46,832 nucleotides of DNA from Prochlorococcus sp. AG-402-I20. GTDB lineage: Bacteria > Cyanobacteriota > Cyanobacteriia > PCC-6307 > Cyanobiaceae. The stretch covers positions 1 through 46,832 of the forward strand of contig QCHY01000012.1 in NCBI GenBank assembly GCA_003216975.1, in the 5' to 3' direction. The notes beneath the pieces are model-generated. The model made no database searches and was not told where the DNA came from. It was given only the letters and a program-made list of their open reading frames with translations. Position numbers and translations under genes: made by a program. Below are positions 18,909-27,261 of this stretch, piece after piece. Position 1 is the first letter of the stretch. Each line of letters begins with the position of its first letter.

Positions 18909-19541
18909 ATGCCTTTTGAAAATCAACAGCGTCTTACGCGTAGGAGAAGTTCTGCAGGTCCAACACCTCCTAGAAAGCCTTTAGGAGGACAACTAGAATC
19001 GGGTATGCGACAAACTGGTGGTCCAAGACCAACTTTTCTAACTCTTAGAGATCATGGAAAAGTTTATGTAGCTGATTTACCAAACTTGTCTGACGGACAA
19101 CTTTCTCACATTGGGAAAGAAGCTGATGAAGTTCTTACTAGTTTAGAGAACAGAATTAATGATCTAGAACAAGAAGCAACTAACGGTCAAAGAGATAACG
19201 ATACTTTGATTAAAGCTTCGACTAAGCATGAAGTTACTCTCAGATTTATTCGAGCCATTCAAGATGAACAAGAGCATAGAAAGAATAATCCTGCATTAAA
19301 AGATGCGGCATCAGAGTCTTTACCACTGACATTCCTCGAGGTCGCGAGACATAGGTTGCCAGGTGCAACCTTTGATTCTTTGTTGAGAGAAGCATTAGAA
19401 GCTTGTGCTAAAGATGGCGAGGAGGAAGAGACAGAAATAATTGAGAAAAGCCCAAATTCACAGCCTATTCCACCTGCAAAAGTGATTAGTCTTCCTACTT
19501 CCTCAGACTCAATTAAGGTTATCGTCAGCCCTGATACTTGA
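18909..19541 (+). CDS. Conserved marine picocyanobacterial protein, unknown function
   Basis: I do not recognise a functional family. The 210-residue product has a basic, proline-rich disordered start (NQQRLTRRRSSAGPTPPRKP), then FLTLRDHGKVYVADLPNLSD, a coiled-coil-like helix (GKEADEVLTSLENRINDLEQ), a second helical region and an acidic, disordered tail. There is no membrane segment or signal peptide. The intergenic stretch before it has A-tracts that could be a promoter. It ends seven bases before the convergent aldo/keto reductase gene. Confidence 0.75.
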   Translation: MPFENQQRLTRRRSSAGPTPPRKPLGGQLESGMRQTGGPRPTFLTLRDHGKVYVADLPNLSDGQLSHIGKEADEVLTSLENRINDLEQEATNGQRDNDTLIKASTKHEVTLRFIRAIQDEQEHRKNNPALKDAASESLPLTFLEVARHRLPGATFDSLLREALEACAKDGEEEETEIIEKSPNSQPIPPAKVISLPTSSDSIKVIVSPDT

Positions 19542-19548
19542 ATCTTGA

Positions 19549-20520
19549 TTAGGGACTAGTGAAAGGGTTTTGAGGCATAGTTGCGAGACATTTATTCCTG
19601 CAAAAATCCAGACTTTCTTTTTCACTTTTAGTTAACGACCAATTAAGTGCAGAAATGGCATCTTTAGCTTGGCATGGATTACGAATTCCGACTATTGGTT
19701 TAGCTCCATGAGACCTTACCCAATTCAAAGCAACTTGTGCCTGGGAGGCTGAATACTTTTTACCTATATTAGTTAGTAATGTTCTCAACTCTATACTTTT
19801 TGGAAGTATTCTTTGGAATAATTTTTTCCGTAAGAATGTTTTCGGCTTGGGAGATTTATTAGGTGGAACTGTTAGAATTCCCAGTCCTAAAGGACTATAA
19901 GCTAAATATTCAATTTCATTCTCATCACATAATTTTTTGATATTTTCATCTTCTAAAGATGGTTTTGTTAATAAAGAAAGTTGCATTTGTATACTGTTAA
20001 TTTTAATCCCTCTTTCTTTCAGTTTTTGGAATAAGAAATGCAGTCTTTTTGGACCAGTGTTAGAGAGCCCAATTTCTTTAATTAAACCTTTGTCGTATAA
20101 ATCACCAAGGCCATTTAGTAATTGCTCTTCTTGCCATGGTGCATAGCGATAAGTACTCCAATGAAGTTGTACCCTTGTCATATTCCCTTTCAGACGCTGA
20201 TTACTTTCTTGAAAAGCTTTATTTAGTCCATTGCGACCAATTCTCCATGGAAAGGGTGCAAGCTTTGTTGCGATAGTAATTTTTTTGAGCTTTCTTTTGG
20301 GTAACTCTTCTAAGAAATTGCCGATAAGCTTTTCGCTTTGTCCAAATAAACTTCCTGTGCCATATGAATCTGCACTGTCAACAAGATCTAATCCTCCATC
20401 TATGGCATCAAAAAAAGTTTTTTTAAGTAAAATATCATCTGTTTCAGCTTCGTAGCCCCATACAAGCTTATTGCCCCATGCCCAAGTTCCAAAACCAATC
20501 CCAATTTTTTTCTTAGCCAT
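19549..20520 (-). CDS. Aldo/keto reductase
   Basis: This NADPH-dependent oxidoreductase has the TIM-barrel family signatures. The catalytic tetrad is visible as DLVDSADSYGTG (Asp and Tyr), TIATKLAPFP (Lys) and VQLHWSTY (His). The C-terminal cofactor segment reads QAQVALNWVRSHGAKPIVGI followed by RNPCQAKDAISAL. The 323-residue length is normal. Similar plant and cyanobacterial members are annotated as pyridoxal reductase-like, but the substrate cannot be fixed here. It ends seven bases from the convergent upstream gene. A short unknown ORF starts 52 bases from its start, on the other strand. Confidence 0.92.
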   Translation of the reverse strand: MAKKKIGIGFGTWAWGNKLVWGYEAETDDILLKKTFFDAIDGGLDLVDSADSYGTGSLFGQSEKLIGNFLEELPKRKLKKITIATKLAPFPWRIGRNGLNKAFQESNQRLKGNMTRVQLHWSTYRYAPWQEEQLLNGLGDLYDKGLIKEIGLSNTGPKRLHFLFQKLKERGIKINSIQMQLSLLTKPSLEDENIKKLCDENEIEYLAYSPLGLGILTVPPNKSPKPKTFLRKKLFQRILPKSIELRTLLTNIGKKYSASQAQVALNWVRSHGAKPIVGIRNPCQAKDAISALNWSLTKSEKESLDFCRNKCLATMPQNPFTSP

Positions 20521-20571
20521 GACTTCATTAATGTTATTTCAAATTAAAAAAAACTAATATTATTATCTTAC

Positions 20572-20751
20572 ATGAATAAATTAAATAGGTTTATAGATCC
20601 TTCATTTGAAAATAAACACAGTAATGAAGTAAATCAAAAAGACAATGAAGGCAAAGAAAAACAAGAAAAAATTTTATGCAATCATTGTGGAAGAACTTCT
20701 AATAATGGAATAAGATGTCTAGGTATTTGCGTAGCTGATAATGATTATTAG
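20572..20751 (+). CDS. Small cysteine-containing protein (59 aa), unknown
   Basis: This frame encodes 59 residues. It starts MNKLNRFIDPSFENKHSNE, continues with a Lys/Glu/Gln-rich linker and ends with ILCNHCGRTSNNGIRCLGIC. The C-x-x-C followed by Cys-x4-Cys suggests a small zinc or metal knuckle. The ATG and codon use look natural, and the motif density argues against chance, but there is no ribosome site that decides it. It faces away from the aldo/keto reductase gene. Confidence 0.55.
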   Translation: MNKLNRFIDPSFENKHSNEVNQKDNEGKEKQEKILCNHCGRTSNNGIRCLGICVADNDY

Positions 20752-20782
20752 TCTGTAATTTAGATATAAAAGTATTTTAATA

Positions 20783-21214
20783 CTATTCAATTACATCAAT
20801 AATCCCTTCGGTTATATATCTTGCCATTTTGGTTATATGTTTTCTTATTTCACCTTCTTTTATATTCCACTTTACGGCCAGTTCCTTGACTTTTTTATTG
20901 TCTTTAATATACTCAATCATTTTATTTGCTAGGTATACAGGTAATTCTTGTTGGTTTGTAGAAGATAAAGTTTCCCATCCTTCTTTATCGATGAGTCCAA
21001 TTTCCTGGAGATCTTTTGTATTAGTAAAATTATATAATTCTGTTATACCTATAGAAAGATAAAGAGATCCTAATTCATCAAGAAAACTTTTAGAGTTTTG
21101 ACCATTTTTTAATTCATCGATTTTTTCATTGAGTAAAGATATTTTTTCGGATTCACCTTCCTTTATTGAATTTAATAATCTATAAAAAGAACTGAATTCA
21201 ATTTGATCAGACAC
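20783..21214 (-). CDS. Hypothetical helical protein, unknown function
   Basis: I do not recognise this 143-residue protein. It begins with GTG (MSDQIEFSSFYRLL), has a predicted coiled-coil start (EKISLLNEKIDELKNGQ), a Leu/Tyr-rich centre and an end that could be a helix-turn-helix-like segment (ELAVKWNIKEGEIRKHITKM). That last part loosely resembles DNA-binding helices, which is inference only. It is the last intact gene before the gene-poor scar and island, so it may be accessory. Its strong AT bias is similar to surrounding genes. Confidence 0.6.
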   Translation of the reverse strand: MSDQIEFSSFYRLLNSIKEGESEKISLLNEKIDELKNGQNSKSFLDELGSLYLSIGITELYNFTNTKDLQEIGLIDKEGWETLSSTNQQELPVYLANKMIEYIKDNKKVKELAVKWNIKEGEIRKHITKMARYITEGIIDVIE

Positions 21215-21950
21215 TGTTCTTATTGTTAAATATGATTAATATTAATTCATGAATAATGTTTCTATGTGAATTCTTCTATTTAATTGTAATGAAAAAAAAC
21301 CTTCACAACATAGGCAAAAAATATTCAATCAAGTAGTGAATATAAGCTGTAAATATTCGTCATCCTTACTGCCCTAATAGCTTTTCTCTAGTGCTTCTTT
21401 TAGAGACTAATTGTAAGAATGGATATATGAGCAATATTTAGATCAAGTAAAAATCAATCAACAACTTGATTTTGAGATCTATAGATTGGGGATTCCCCTA
21501 CCGCTTACTTACCTCCAATGATTTTGTTTGGATGCAAAATCATGAATTTGAAACAGATAGTAGTAAGAAAAATTTTTTCAGAAATTTATTTTGATGCTCA
21601 TCAAGAAATTGCACCTTCATTGATTTCATCAGTCCAAGGATAGTCGTATTTTCCTATTGCCCCTTCATGTATCCCATCAGTCCAAGGATCGTCGTATCCA
21701 GCAAATACTGGCGCTGTTAATAATGCGCTTAAGAACAAGAGTCCCAGAATTTATTTTTTCATGTTTTTAAGTAGGGAAGTTATTTGTTCCTCAACTTCTT
21801 GTTCTGAATTATTTAAGTGATTCCAAAAGTAAAACTTGTATGAAATTGATTTATGGGAAAGAATAAATGTATTAGGAAAGTTTTGCTTGAATAGGAAATT
21901 GCAAACAGTTTTCTATTAGTTTCCTACCATTTTCATACCATATAAATTTT
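21215..21950. other. Gene-poor accessory stretch left of the island
   Basis: No intact gene of normal length is seen here. It holds a broken small secreted-peptide gene (21601-21762, minus). A nine-base hairpin lies at 21518-21543, ATGATTTTG pairing CAAAATCAT around eight bases, with no T-run. On the minus strand, an open but start-less frame immediately precedes the broken gene. Together with the fossil attachment sequence to its right, this looks like debris of an earlier insertion at the same tRNA. Confidence 0.5.
21601..21762 (-). pseudogene. Small secreted repeat peptide, broken by stop at codon 4
   Basis: Read leftward from the ATG at 21762, the frame is M-K-K-stop and then continues for 49 more residues. 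These are ILGLLFLSALLTAPVFAG (a textbook signal peptide core with an A-x-A-like cleavage site) followed by two 16-residue tandem repeats, YDDPWTDGIHEGAIGK and YDYPWTDEINEGAIS. Changing the TAA to TTA would restore MKKLILGLLFL, so a single-base nonsense change is the simplest reading. An alternative is initiation at the TTG at codon 9, giving a shorter signal. Function is unknown. The 48-base DNA repeat is still well preserved, so the break is recent or the peptide is still made some other way. Confidence 0.6.
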
Positions 21951-22048
21951 TTGAAACTTGCAACCCGCTATACATGGAGCATATTCCTAGAGAGGGTTCT
22001 CAAGAGATTTAAATATAAATTACAGAAGGCGGCACCCAGATTCGAACT
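21951..22048. repeat. Left attachment-site repeat (attL) with tRNA-Cys 3' fragment
   Basis: This 98-base block aligns without gaps to 32123-32220 with 82 identities by my count. The last 23 bases (22026-22048, beginning AAGGCGGCACCCAGATTCG) are identical and correspond to the 3' end and T-arm of tRNA-Cys. After 22048 the sequence departs from the tRNA, so this is a displaced 3' end and not a working tRNA. Confidence 0.9.
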
Positions 22049-22107
22049 AGGTCTTAAAACTGTAGAAGCATTGGTATAACTAGGTTTTTTAATTGTAAAT
22101 TTCATAC

Positions 22108-22141
22108 TTCCCCTTCTGCTCCCCTTCCATTAGAACTAATT
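22108..22141. repeat. Left-end direct repeat, candidate recombinase arm site
   Basis: TTCCCCTTC, three bases, TCCCCTTCC, then a TAGAAC about two bases on, form a pattern found again at 32091-32124 in the same orientation. Each copy lies 60-90 bases inside the element from the core. Paired nine-base sites at this distance resemble arm-type binding sites of tyrosine recombinases. Confidence 0.55.
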
Positions 22142-22259
22142 AACACAAAGGGGGGACGGTTAAACTGCGCCTATAGGTGAGGGGTCTTTTTCCAGTAAGG
22201 AAGGGGATTTCTACCCCCTAATTAACAAGAAGGGGGGTCGCATAAAGTGTCCCTATTAC
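22137..22259 (+). promoter_or_regulatory. Repeated regulatory unit upstream of the tyrosine recombinase
   Basis: Two copies of AATTAACA-two/three bases-AAGGGGGG(A/T)C occur at 22137-22157 and 22219-22239. The first is followed by GCGCCTATAGGTGAGGGG and the second by GCATAAAGTGTCCCTATT. The recombinase ATG follows directly at 22260. The same unit, in the same orientation relative to the downstream gene, is repeated three times at 30168-30340. Operator or promoter function is inferred. Confidence 0.6.
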
Positions 22260-23657
22260 ATGAACCATTCAACAGATATTTGGAATTTTGGAGCAACGTA
22301 TTACGTGCGTGATTTTGTGAAAGGTGGAACTTTCCCAACGGATCTTCGTATCTTTATTAAACCGAGTAAGAGCAAAAACATTTACGCAAAGTGGATGCCG
22401 TTGGCGAGTGAAGATCCAAGAGCAAAACAAGGAAGAATAAAAGGATCAGGAAAAACAAAAAGAACTCCGATTGAAGCGTCAATGCAAACGGACGATCCAA
22501 TGGAGGCAGCAAAAAGAGCGATTAAATGGTTTCAGAAAAAATCAAAAGACTATTCATTGTCTGTCGTTGTTGGTCATGATTATTCGCTATCTCGCTATTG
22601 GGAAATTTGGTCAGTTCGTGAGTTCGAGAAACCAAGAAGAAACAAGCAAGCAGTAATTAAATTCCGAAGAGATACACAACTAAAATGGGACGCAAATGAA
22701 TGGGGAGTTGCCAGTCAAGATTGGGCAAAGAAAAGTGTTGACGAAATAAATCATTCAGACTTTGCAGATTATTTTTCTCTGTTAGAAGCAAGAGCAAAAA
22801 AGAATAACGGATCTAATGGAAGTGGAATGAAAGAACAGCAAAAGGCATTTATTCGAGCACTAATGAAAGAGGCAAGAATTGATTTTCCAAATCTGCAAAT
22901 ACCAGACTTCCCTTCTATAAGTCGTCAAACAAAACAAGTTACGCACCTCAATCATGAGCAATGGGACTTGTTAATACGAACAGTTAAAGAGCAATGTGAT
23001 TTTGTAGTTAATAAAGAAATGAACTACAAGGGATATCAATCATTACCTTGTTCATACAAAAGAGAGAACCAACGTAATTGGGTTGATTTATACGACGCAC
23101 TTCTTTTGGAGTATTTCTTTTTTCTTCGATCAGAGGATATGAACAGACTGAAAAGTGAATGGTTCCAAGACAATGGAAAGGGCGAATACCAGTGCTTATT
23201 GGAAGAAACAAAAAAGGATAGAGATATTCATGTCACACAATCCTATCGACCTGAAGCAGACGGTTACATGAGAAGAATGAAAGAAAGAAGACCAAAAAAA
23301 GGTTATTTAATTTTCCCTTTAATGCTTCGTCCAGATCAAGGAGGAGCAGAAAATAAAGTGCGAAATCTTCTTAATCACTTACTCAAAAAAGCAGTTGAAA
23401 AATGTCTACCTGATTTTGATTTAGGAAAGAAACCTTGGACGACGATTCGCCATACAACTATTCGTCTAATGCTGGAAGACGATCCTTCCTTGTGGGTTGG
23501 ATATAAGTTGAGAGACTTTGCAGCGAATTGCCATACCTCTCCCGATCAAATACAAACCACATATATTCAACCGATACAAGCAGGACAAACTGCAAGAGAA
23601 ACACGAGAAAATCTTCGTCTTAAAGGTTGGGAGAGTGGATCAAGAGTTCGGGTTTGA
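22260..23657 (+). CDS. Tyrosine recombinase (site-specific integrase)
   Basis: This enzyme should integrate and excise the island at tRNA-Cys. The 465-residue protein has an N-terminal DNA-binding part and a C-terminal catalytic part. Box I is YFFFLRSEDMNRLKSEWF (catalytic Arg near residue 288), box II is KPWTTIRHTTIRLMLED with the R-H-T core, and the nucleophile Tyr is in QIQTTYIQPIQAG near residue 440. The first position of box II, commonly His (H-x-x-R), is Thr here, a change worth noting. The ATG abuts the repeated regulatory unit. It faces into the island from the left end, as tycheposon integrases do. Confidence 0.9.
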   Translation: MNHSTDIWNFGATYYVRDFVKGGTFPTDLRIFIKPSKSKNIYAKWMPLASEDPRAKQGRIKGSGKTKRTPIEASMQTDDPMEAAKRAIKWFQKKSKDYSLSVVVGHDYSLSRYWEIWSVREFEKPRRNKQAVIKFRRDTQLKWDANEWGVASQDWAKKSVDEINHSDFADYFSLLEARAKKNNGSNGSGMKEQQKAFIRALMKEARIDFPNLQIPDFPSISRQTKQVTHLNHEQWDLLIRTVKEQCDFVVNKEMNYKGYQSLPCSYKRENQRNWVDLYDALLLEYFFFLRSEDMNRLKSEWFQDNGKGEYQCLLEETKKDRDIHVTQSYRPEADGYMRRMKERRPKKGYLIFPLMLRPDQGGAENKVRNLLNHLLKKAVEKCLPDFDLGKKPWTTIRHTTIRLMLEDDPSLWVGYKLRDFAANCHTSPDQIQTTYIQPIQAGQTARETRENLRLKGWESGSRVRV

Positions 23658-23767
23658 GCAGCGTCAACACGAGCATGTGAATCTTTCGTTACTGCAAATA
23701 AGACAAACTTATTAGACCTAGCAGAATAGATACGAAAGCAAGCAATTCAAAAGGAAAGCAAGTTGAT

Positions 23768-25339
23768 ATGACGAAGGCAATTTGCTGGAATTGTGGAGTC
23801 TTTAAGTCAGGCAGTTTTATCCCATGCCCTAATTGCAATGCAGACCCGACAACTGAAGATGAAAGATTGATATCTCTATTTCTTACCGATCACTATCACG
23901 ATGAAGCAGCACTAAATGCTTTGCATGTTCAAATCCGTAGTGGAGGTAAAAAATATCAAATAACAGATGACTTAAGAGAAGAGATGAGACCTGCTCTTCG
24001 GATGGTCTCAAGAATGATTGGTGATGGCAAAAACAACGATACTGTTGCCAACCAAAAACAAGAAAAAATTAAACCTCAATCTAATAAGTTTTTAATTAAC
24101 CTAATACGTATTGCACTATTAGTTTTTATACCACCATTCGTATCAACTTTTGCGTGGTCTCTCTATGGAAATATCACCTTATTTGCAGATCAATTAATTC
24201 CATTTGGAAAGATCTTTGGTCAATCATTTTATTTTATTGTTGATTTTATAGGTGGAATTATTTTTGCTTATTGCATGTTTTGGACTGCATTTAAGTTAGG
24301 ACCTAAGAAAAGTTTAGAAGGTATATTATTTCCTATATCTGCATTTATCATAGATGCTTATTTGCCACAGATAAGATTTTCATTTCTAGAATTAGCAAAT
24401 TTTTCATATCTATATGCAGCATTTGCAGGTTCTCTTCTTGTTATCTTTAGTGCATGGACTAGTAAGTTAAAAGTTCTTTCTCCTATAGAGATATTAAGGA
24501 GACGAAAATCACTACAAAGAAAAGAATCAGATAAACCAGTAGACAATTTAAAGAAGGAAGAATTAATCGTAAATAACAAAGGTTTAATTAAAACAGGTAT
24601 AGATAATCGTGAAAATGAAACTGCTCAAAGATTGGTATTGCAGTCAATTGATAAGTATGTTGCAGGAGATATTGATGGTTCATTACAAGATGCAGAGAAT
24701 GGACTTGCTTTAGACAAAAGATTAGTTGTTGCTAATTTCATTATTGGTTTTATCAAGCATGCAAAAGAGGACTATCAAGGAGCAAAAGAAGCACTTGATA
24801 TAGCAATCAATTCAGGTATCGATATATCAGATAAGTTTTATTATGATGCCTATGCTTATAGAGGTTTTTGTAAAAATGCTTTTGAAGATAGTGAAGGTGC
24901 CGCAGAAGATTTCTCTAAGGCATTAGAGTTGATTCCTGATGAAATTCAGATAATCAGAGCAAGAGGAGAAGCAAGATTCGAGTCAAAGGATTATATGGGT
25001 TCATCAAAGGATCTAGAGGTTGTATATAAATCTTTTCCTGATGATATTGATAATTTACATCGTCTTTCCTATTGCAAGTTTGTCACATTAGACTACGAAG
25101 GTGCTATTGAAATTTATTATAAATTGCTAGATCTTGATAAAGAAAGGGAAGTATTAACATTATCTAATTTATCGAAGGCATTTTATAATCTAGATAACTT
25201 TGATGAAGCACTTGAATATATCGATAAAGCAAGAAGACTAGATCCAAACAATAGAAAGATTCTTGCTGAATTTCATAAAATAAGGAAAAAACATTTTAAA
25301 GATTGGAATGATAAAATGTCTGAAGAAGAAGATTCATGA
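23768..25339 (+). CDS. Zinc-ribbon, multi-membrane, TPR protein, unknown function
   Basis: The 523-residue protein has three parts. Residues 1-30 form a zinc ribbon (CWNCGVFKSGSFIPCPNC, two C-x-x-C pairs). Residues about 103-240 hold four or five hydrophobic membrane segments. After a basic linker, residues 285-510 form about six tetratricopeptide repeats, for example SLQDAENGLALDKRLVVANF and EALEYIDKARRLDPNNRKIL. This layout suggests a membrane-anchored scaffold. It is the first cargo gene after the recombinase, starting 110 bases downstream, and converges with another large membrane protein. No enzyme motif is seen, and a defence role is only a guess. Confidence 0.8.
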   Translation: MTKAICWNCGVFKSGSFIPCPNCNADPTTEDERLISLFLTDHYHDEAALNALHVQIRSGGKKYQITDDLREEMRPALRMVSRMIGDGKNNDTVANQKQEKIKPQSNKFLINLIRIALLVFIPPFVSTFAWSLYGNITLFADQLIPFGKIFGQSFYFIVDFIGGIIFAYCMFWTAFKLGPKKSLEGILFPISAFIIDAYLPQIRFSFLELANFSYLYAAFAGSLLVIFSAWTSKLKVLSPIEILRRRKSLQRKESDKPVDNLKKEELIVNNKGLIKTGIDNRENETAQRLVLQSIDKYVAGDIDGSLQDAENGLALDKRLVVANFIIGFIKHAKEDYQGAKEALDIAINSGIDISDKFYYDAYAYRGFCKNAFEDSEGAAEDFSKALELIPDEIQIIRARGEARFESKDYMGSSKDLEVVYKSFPDDIDNLHRLSYCKFVTLDYEGAIEIYYKLLDLDKEREVLTLSNLSKAFYNLDNFDEALEYIDKARRLDPNNRKILAEFHKIRKKHFKDWNDKMSEEEDS

Positions 25340-25359
25340 TTCTTTTGTTTATATAATTA

Positions 25360-26943
25360 TTAATCAGAAATTTCACGATAAATTTTATTAATTTTTTCTG
25401 CGATTGGTTTTATTTTTTCGTATGCACTTTCAGGGTTATCAGAACAATATTTTGAAATTATTGAGACAAAAAATGAGTCAACAAATTCAATCATAATCTC
25501 TGCATTATGCAAATGAGATTCCTCATCTGAGACAAATGAATAGAAAAGTGTTTTATCTAAAGGAACAACAATCTCATATGCATACCTTTCATCATACGAA
25601 GCACCTTTCTTATTTTCCATCAAATACTTAATTGTTTCCTTCCCTTTATCTAATGGGTCTGCTATCTGATTCATCAACCAAGATTGAATTACTTTCTCTT
25701 TCTGATTAATAATTCCTAGACCATTTAACACACCAACAATGATGATCATTTGTAATTGCATTATTGCAAAATAAGGTGCTCTTTTTACTGGATCATCTTT
25801 TGATACATCTTCTGCTATTTGAATCATTCTCTTTGGAATTTGGATCAGAGAATAAAAGATTATTCTTTCAATATCTTTATTCTTAATTGCTGAACCAATA
25901 GGATCTTTATCAAAAATCTCGAATTTATAAAAATCTGAAACTCTATCCATATCTTGTATGTTTTCTACAAAATCTTTTCCAAATAAAGATTCATAATGCT
26001 TCTTATTATTAAAAATACCTGCCATCCTTATTTCCTTCATTTCCACCTCATCTGTTGTTACATTAAAAGCATTAATAACAGGATATTTAGAATACTTATC
26101 TCTTACATATTCTCCTAACTTAATTGCATCTTCTAGTTTCCATTTGATAATACTTTTTATTTTATTTGGTTTTTTTGAACCAAGATCTTCTGGGAAAGAC
26201 TTTATGAAATCCTTATGAACTTCTTTTATCTCCTCTGCCTCTTTTTTTAAGTCCAATTCAATTAATAATTTAGAATCATTTACTTGCTCCTCAGGTAAAC
26301 TTTTTAGATATTCCTCCTTTTTATTTTTTCTATAAGAGTCTTGAAATTGAAATCTTTCTTTCGTGCATTCTTTTTTCATTTGTTTCTCAACCACTTCAGC
26401 AATAAAGAATGACCATGAAATATCTTCCCATCTTTTCTTTCTGATTTGTTTTATGGTTGAAACTATATCTGGGAATCTCAGATAAATTAGTTCTTCAGGT
26501 ATACCTCTTTTCTCTAATTTTCTGTAAATTGTCCAGCACTTCATATACTCTTTACCATCAAAAAAAGCATCACAAGATGCTTTTGCTTTTTCAAGTTTAC
26601 TAACCATCAATTGGTCTTCTTCACATTTAATATTCTCAGAGTTATATAAACCTTGTGCATTAACAATATCTACCGTAATACTTAATTCTCCAAGAACATC
26701 ATAAAAGGTTTTAGGTTTTACTAGGTCTTCAAATAAATTTTTATACTTTAAACTGACATCATTATTTTTCCGTGATAAATCCTTCTCTGAGTTATTAGTA
26801 TCATAAACAAGAACTGCAATAATGAATGCTGGAGGAATAAGTATCGTTGAAAATGGAAAATATGCTATTAGACAGAAAATAAAAACACCAAGAATGATAT
26901 TCCTGAAAGTTTTATTCTTAAATAATTCAGAAAGGAAATCCAT
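25360..26943 (-). CDS. Large membrane-anchored protein, unknown function
   Basis: I do not recognise this 527-residue protein. Near the N-terminus is a hydrophobic hairpin (about residues 14-48, IILGVFIFCLIAYFPFSTIL and onward). The remainder is charged and helical, with a likely coiled-coil near residues 190-250 (KKEEYLKSLPEEQVNDSKLL) and a second hydrophobic stretch, MQLQMIIIVGVLNGLGI, near residue 395. There are no known catalytic motifs. It ends 20 bases from the convergent zinc-ribbon/TPR gene, so the pair shares a terminator region. It is island cargo; AT-rich codon use is like that of its partner. Confidence 0.72.
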   Translation of the reverse strand: MDFLSELFKNKTFRNIILGVFIFCLIAYFPFSTILIPPAFIIAVLVYDTNNSEKDLSRKNNDVSLKYKNLFEDLVKPKTFYDVLGELSITVDIVNAQGLYNSENIKCEEDQLMVSKLEKAKASCDAFFDGKEYMKCWTIYRKLEKRGIPEELIYLRFPDIVSTIKQIRKKRWEDISWSFFIAEVVEKQMKKECTKERFQFQDSYRKNKKEEYLKSLPEEQVNDSKLLIELDLKKEAEEIKEVHKDFIKSFPEDLGSKKPNKIKSIIKWKLEDAIKLGEYVRDKYSKYPVINAFNVTTDEVEMKEIRMAGIFNNKKHYESLFGKDFVENIQDMDRVSDFYKFEIFDKDPIGSAIKNKDIERIIFYSLIQIPKRMIQIAEDVSKDDPVKRAPYFAIMQLQMIIIVGVLNGLGIINQKEKVIQSWLMNQIADPLDKGKETIKYLMENKKGASYDERYAYEIVVPLDKTLFYSFVSDEESHLHNAEIMIEFVDSFFVSIISKYCSDNPESAYEKIKPIAEKINKIYREISD

Positions 26944-27091
26944 TTATTTCTAATTCACTCCCATATCAATAGAAATTTTATCGGTATTGTTTTTGCAATT
27001 CATTATTCTCTCTTACCTAGTTCATCTATCTTTTCTAACTTTATAGAGTTTGCTTATTAGTTCAACAAGTCATTTGCTACTTGCATTAAAG

Positions 27092-27119
27092 AAGGGGGCA
27101 AGATTTTGGTTGCCCCCTT
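27092..27119 (-). terminator. Hairpin terminator
   Basis: AAGGGGGCAA and TTGCCCCCTT form a perfect ten-base stem around an eight-base loop. In the leftward direction it is followed by TTCTTTAA. It would end transcription of the leftward envelope-protein gene before the next leftward gene, and it could work in both directions. Confidence 0.7.
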
Positions 27120-27121
27120 TA

Positions 27122-27208
27122 AGTTCAGCACTTGTTTATCCGTGTGAACAATCCGATTCCCTTTAACTAACCACTTCCCTGACCTACGGGAAGACAAGTG
27201 CTAGAACT
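27122..27208 (-). ncRNA. Candidate structured RNA upstream of the hairpin terminator
   Basis: AGTTC-AGCACTTGT at 27122-27135 pairs with ACAAGTGCT-A-GAACT at 27194-27208, a 14-base-pair stem with one bulged base. Directly inside it lies a second hairpin, CTTCCC with GGGAAG at 27174-27193. The leftward strand then runs straight into the terminator. Whether it is a free RNA or the 3' leader of the envelope-protein message is open. Confidence 0.4.
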
Positions 27209-27261
27209 CCAACCCATTTCTAATCAAACTGAATTATTGAAGCATGAGACAAAACACCTGT

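Noticed and set aside
21518-21543. Nine-base hairpin as a terminator
   Set aside because: No T-run on either strand after the stem.
22026-22060. A second tRNA-Cys gene
   Set aside because: Only the 3' 23 bases are present; the anticodon and 5' parts are replaced by unrelated sequence.
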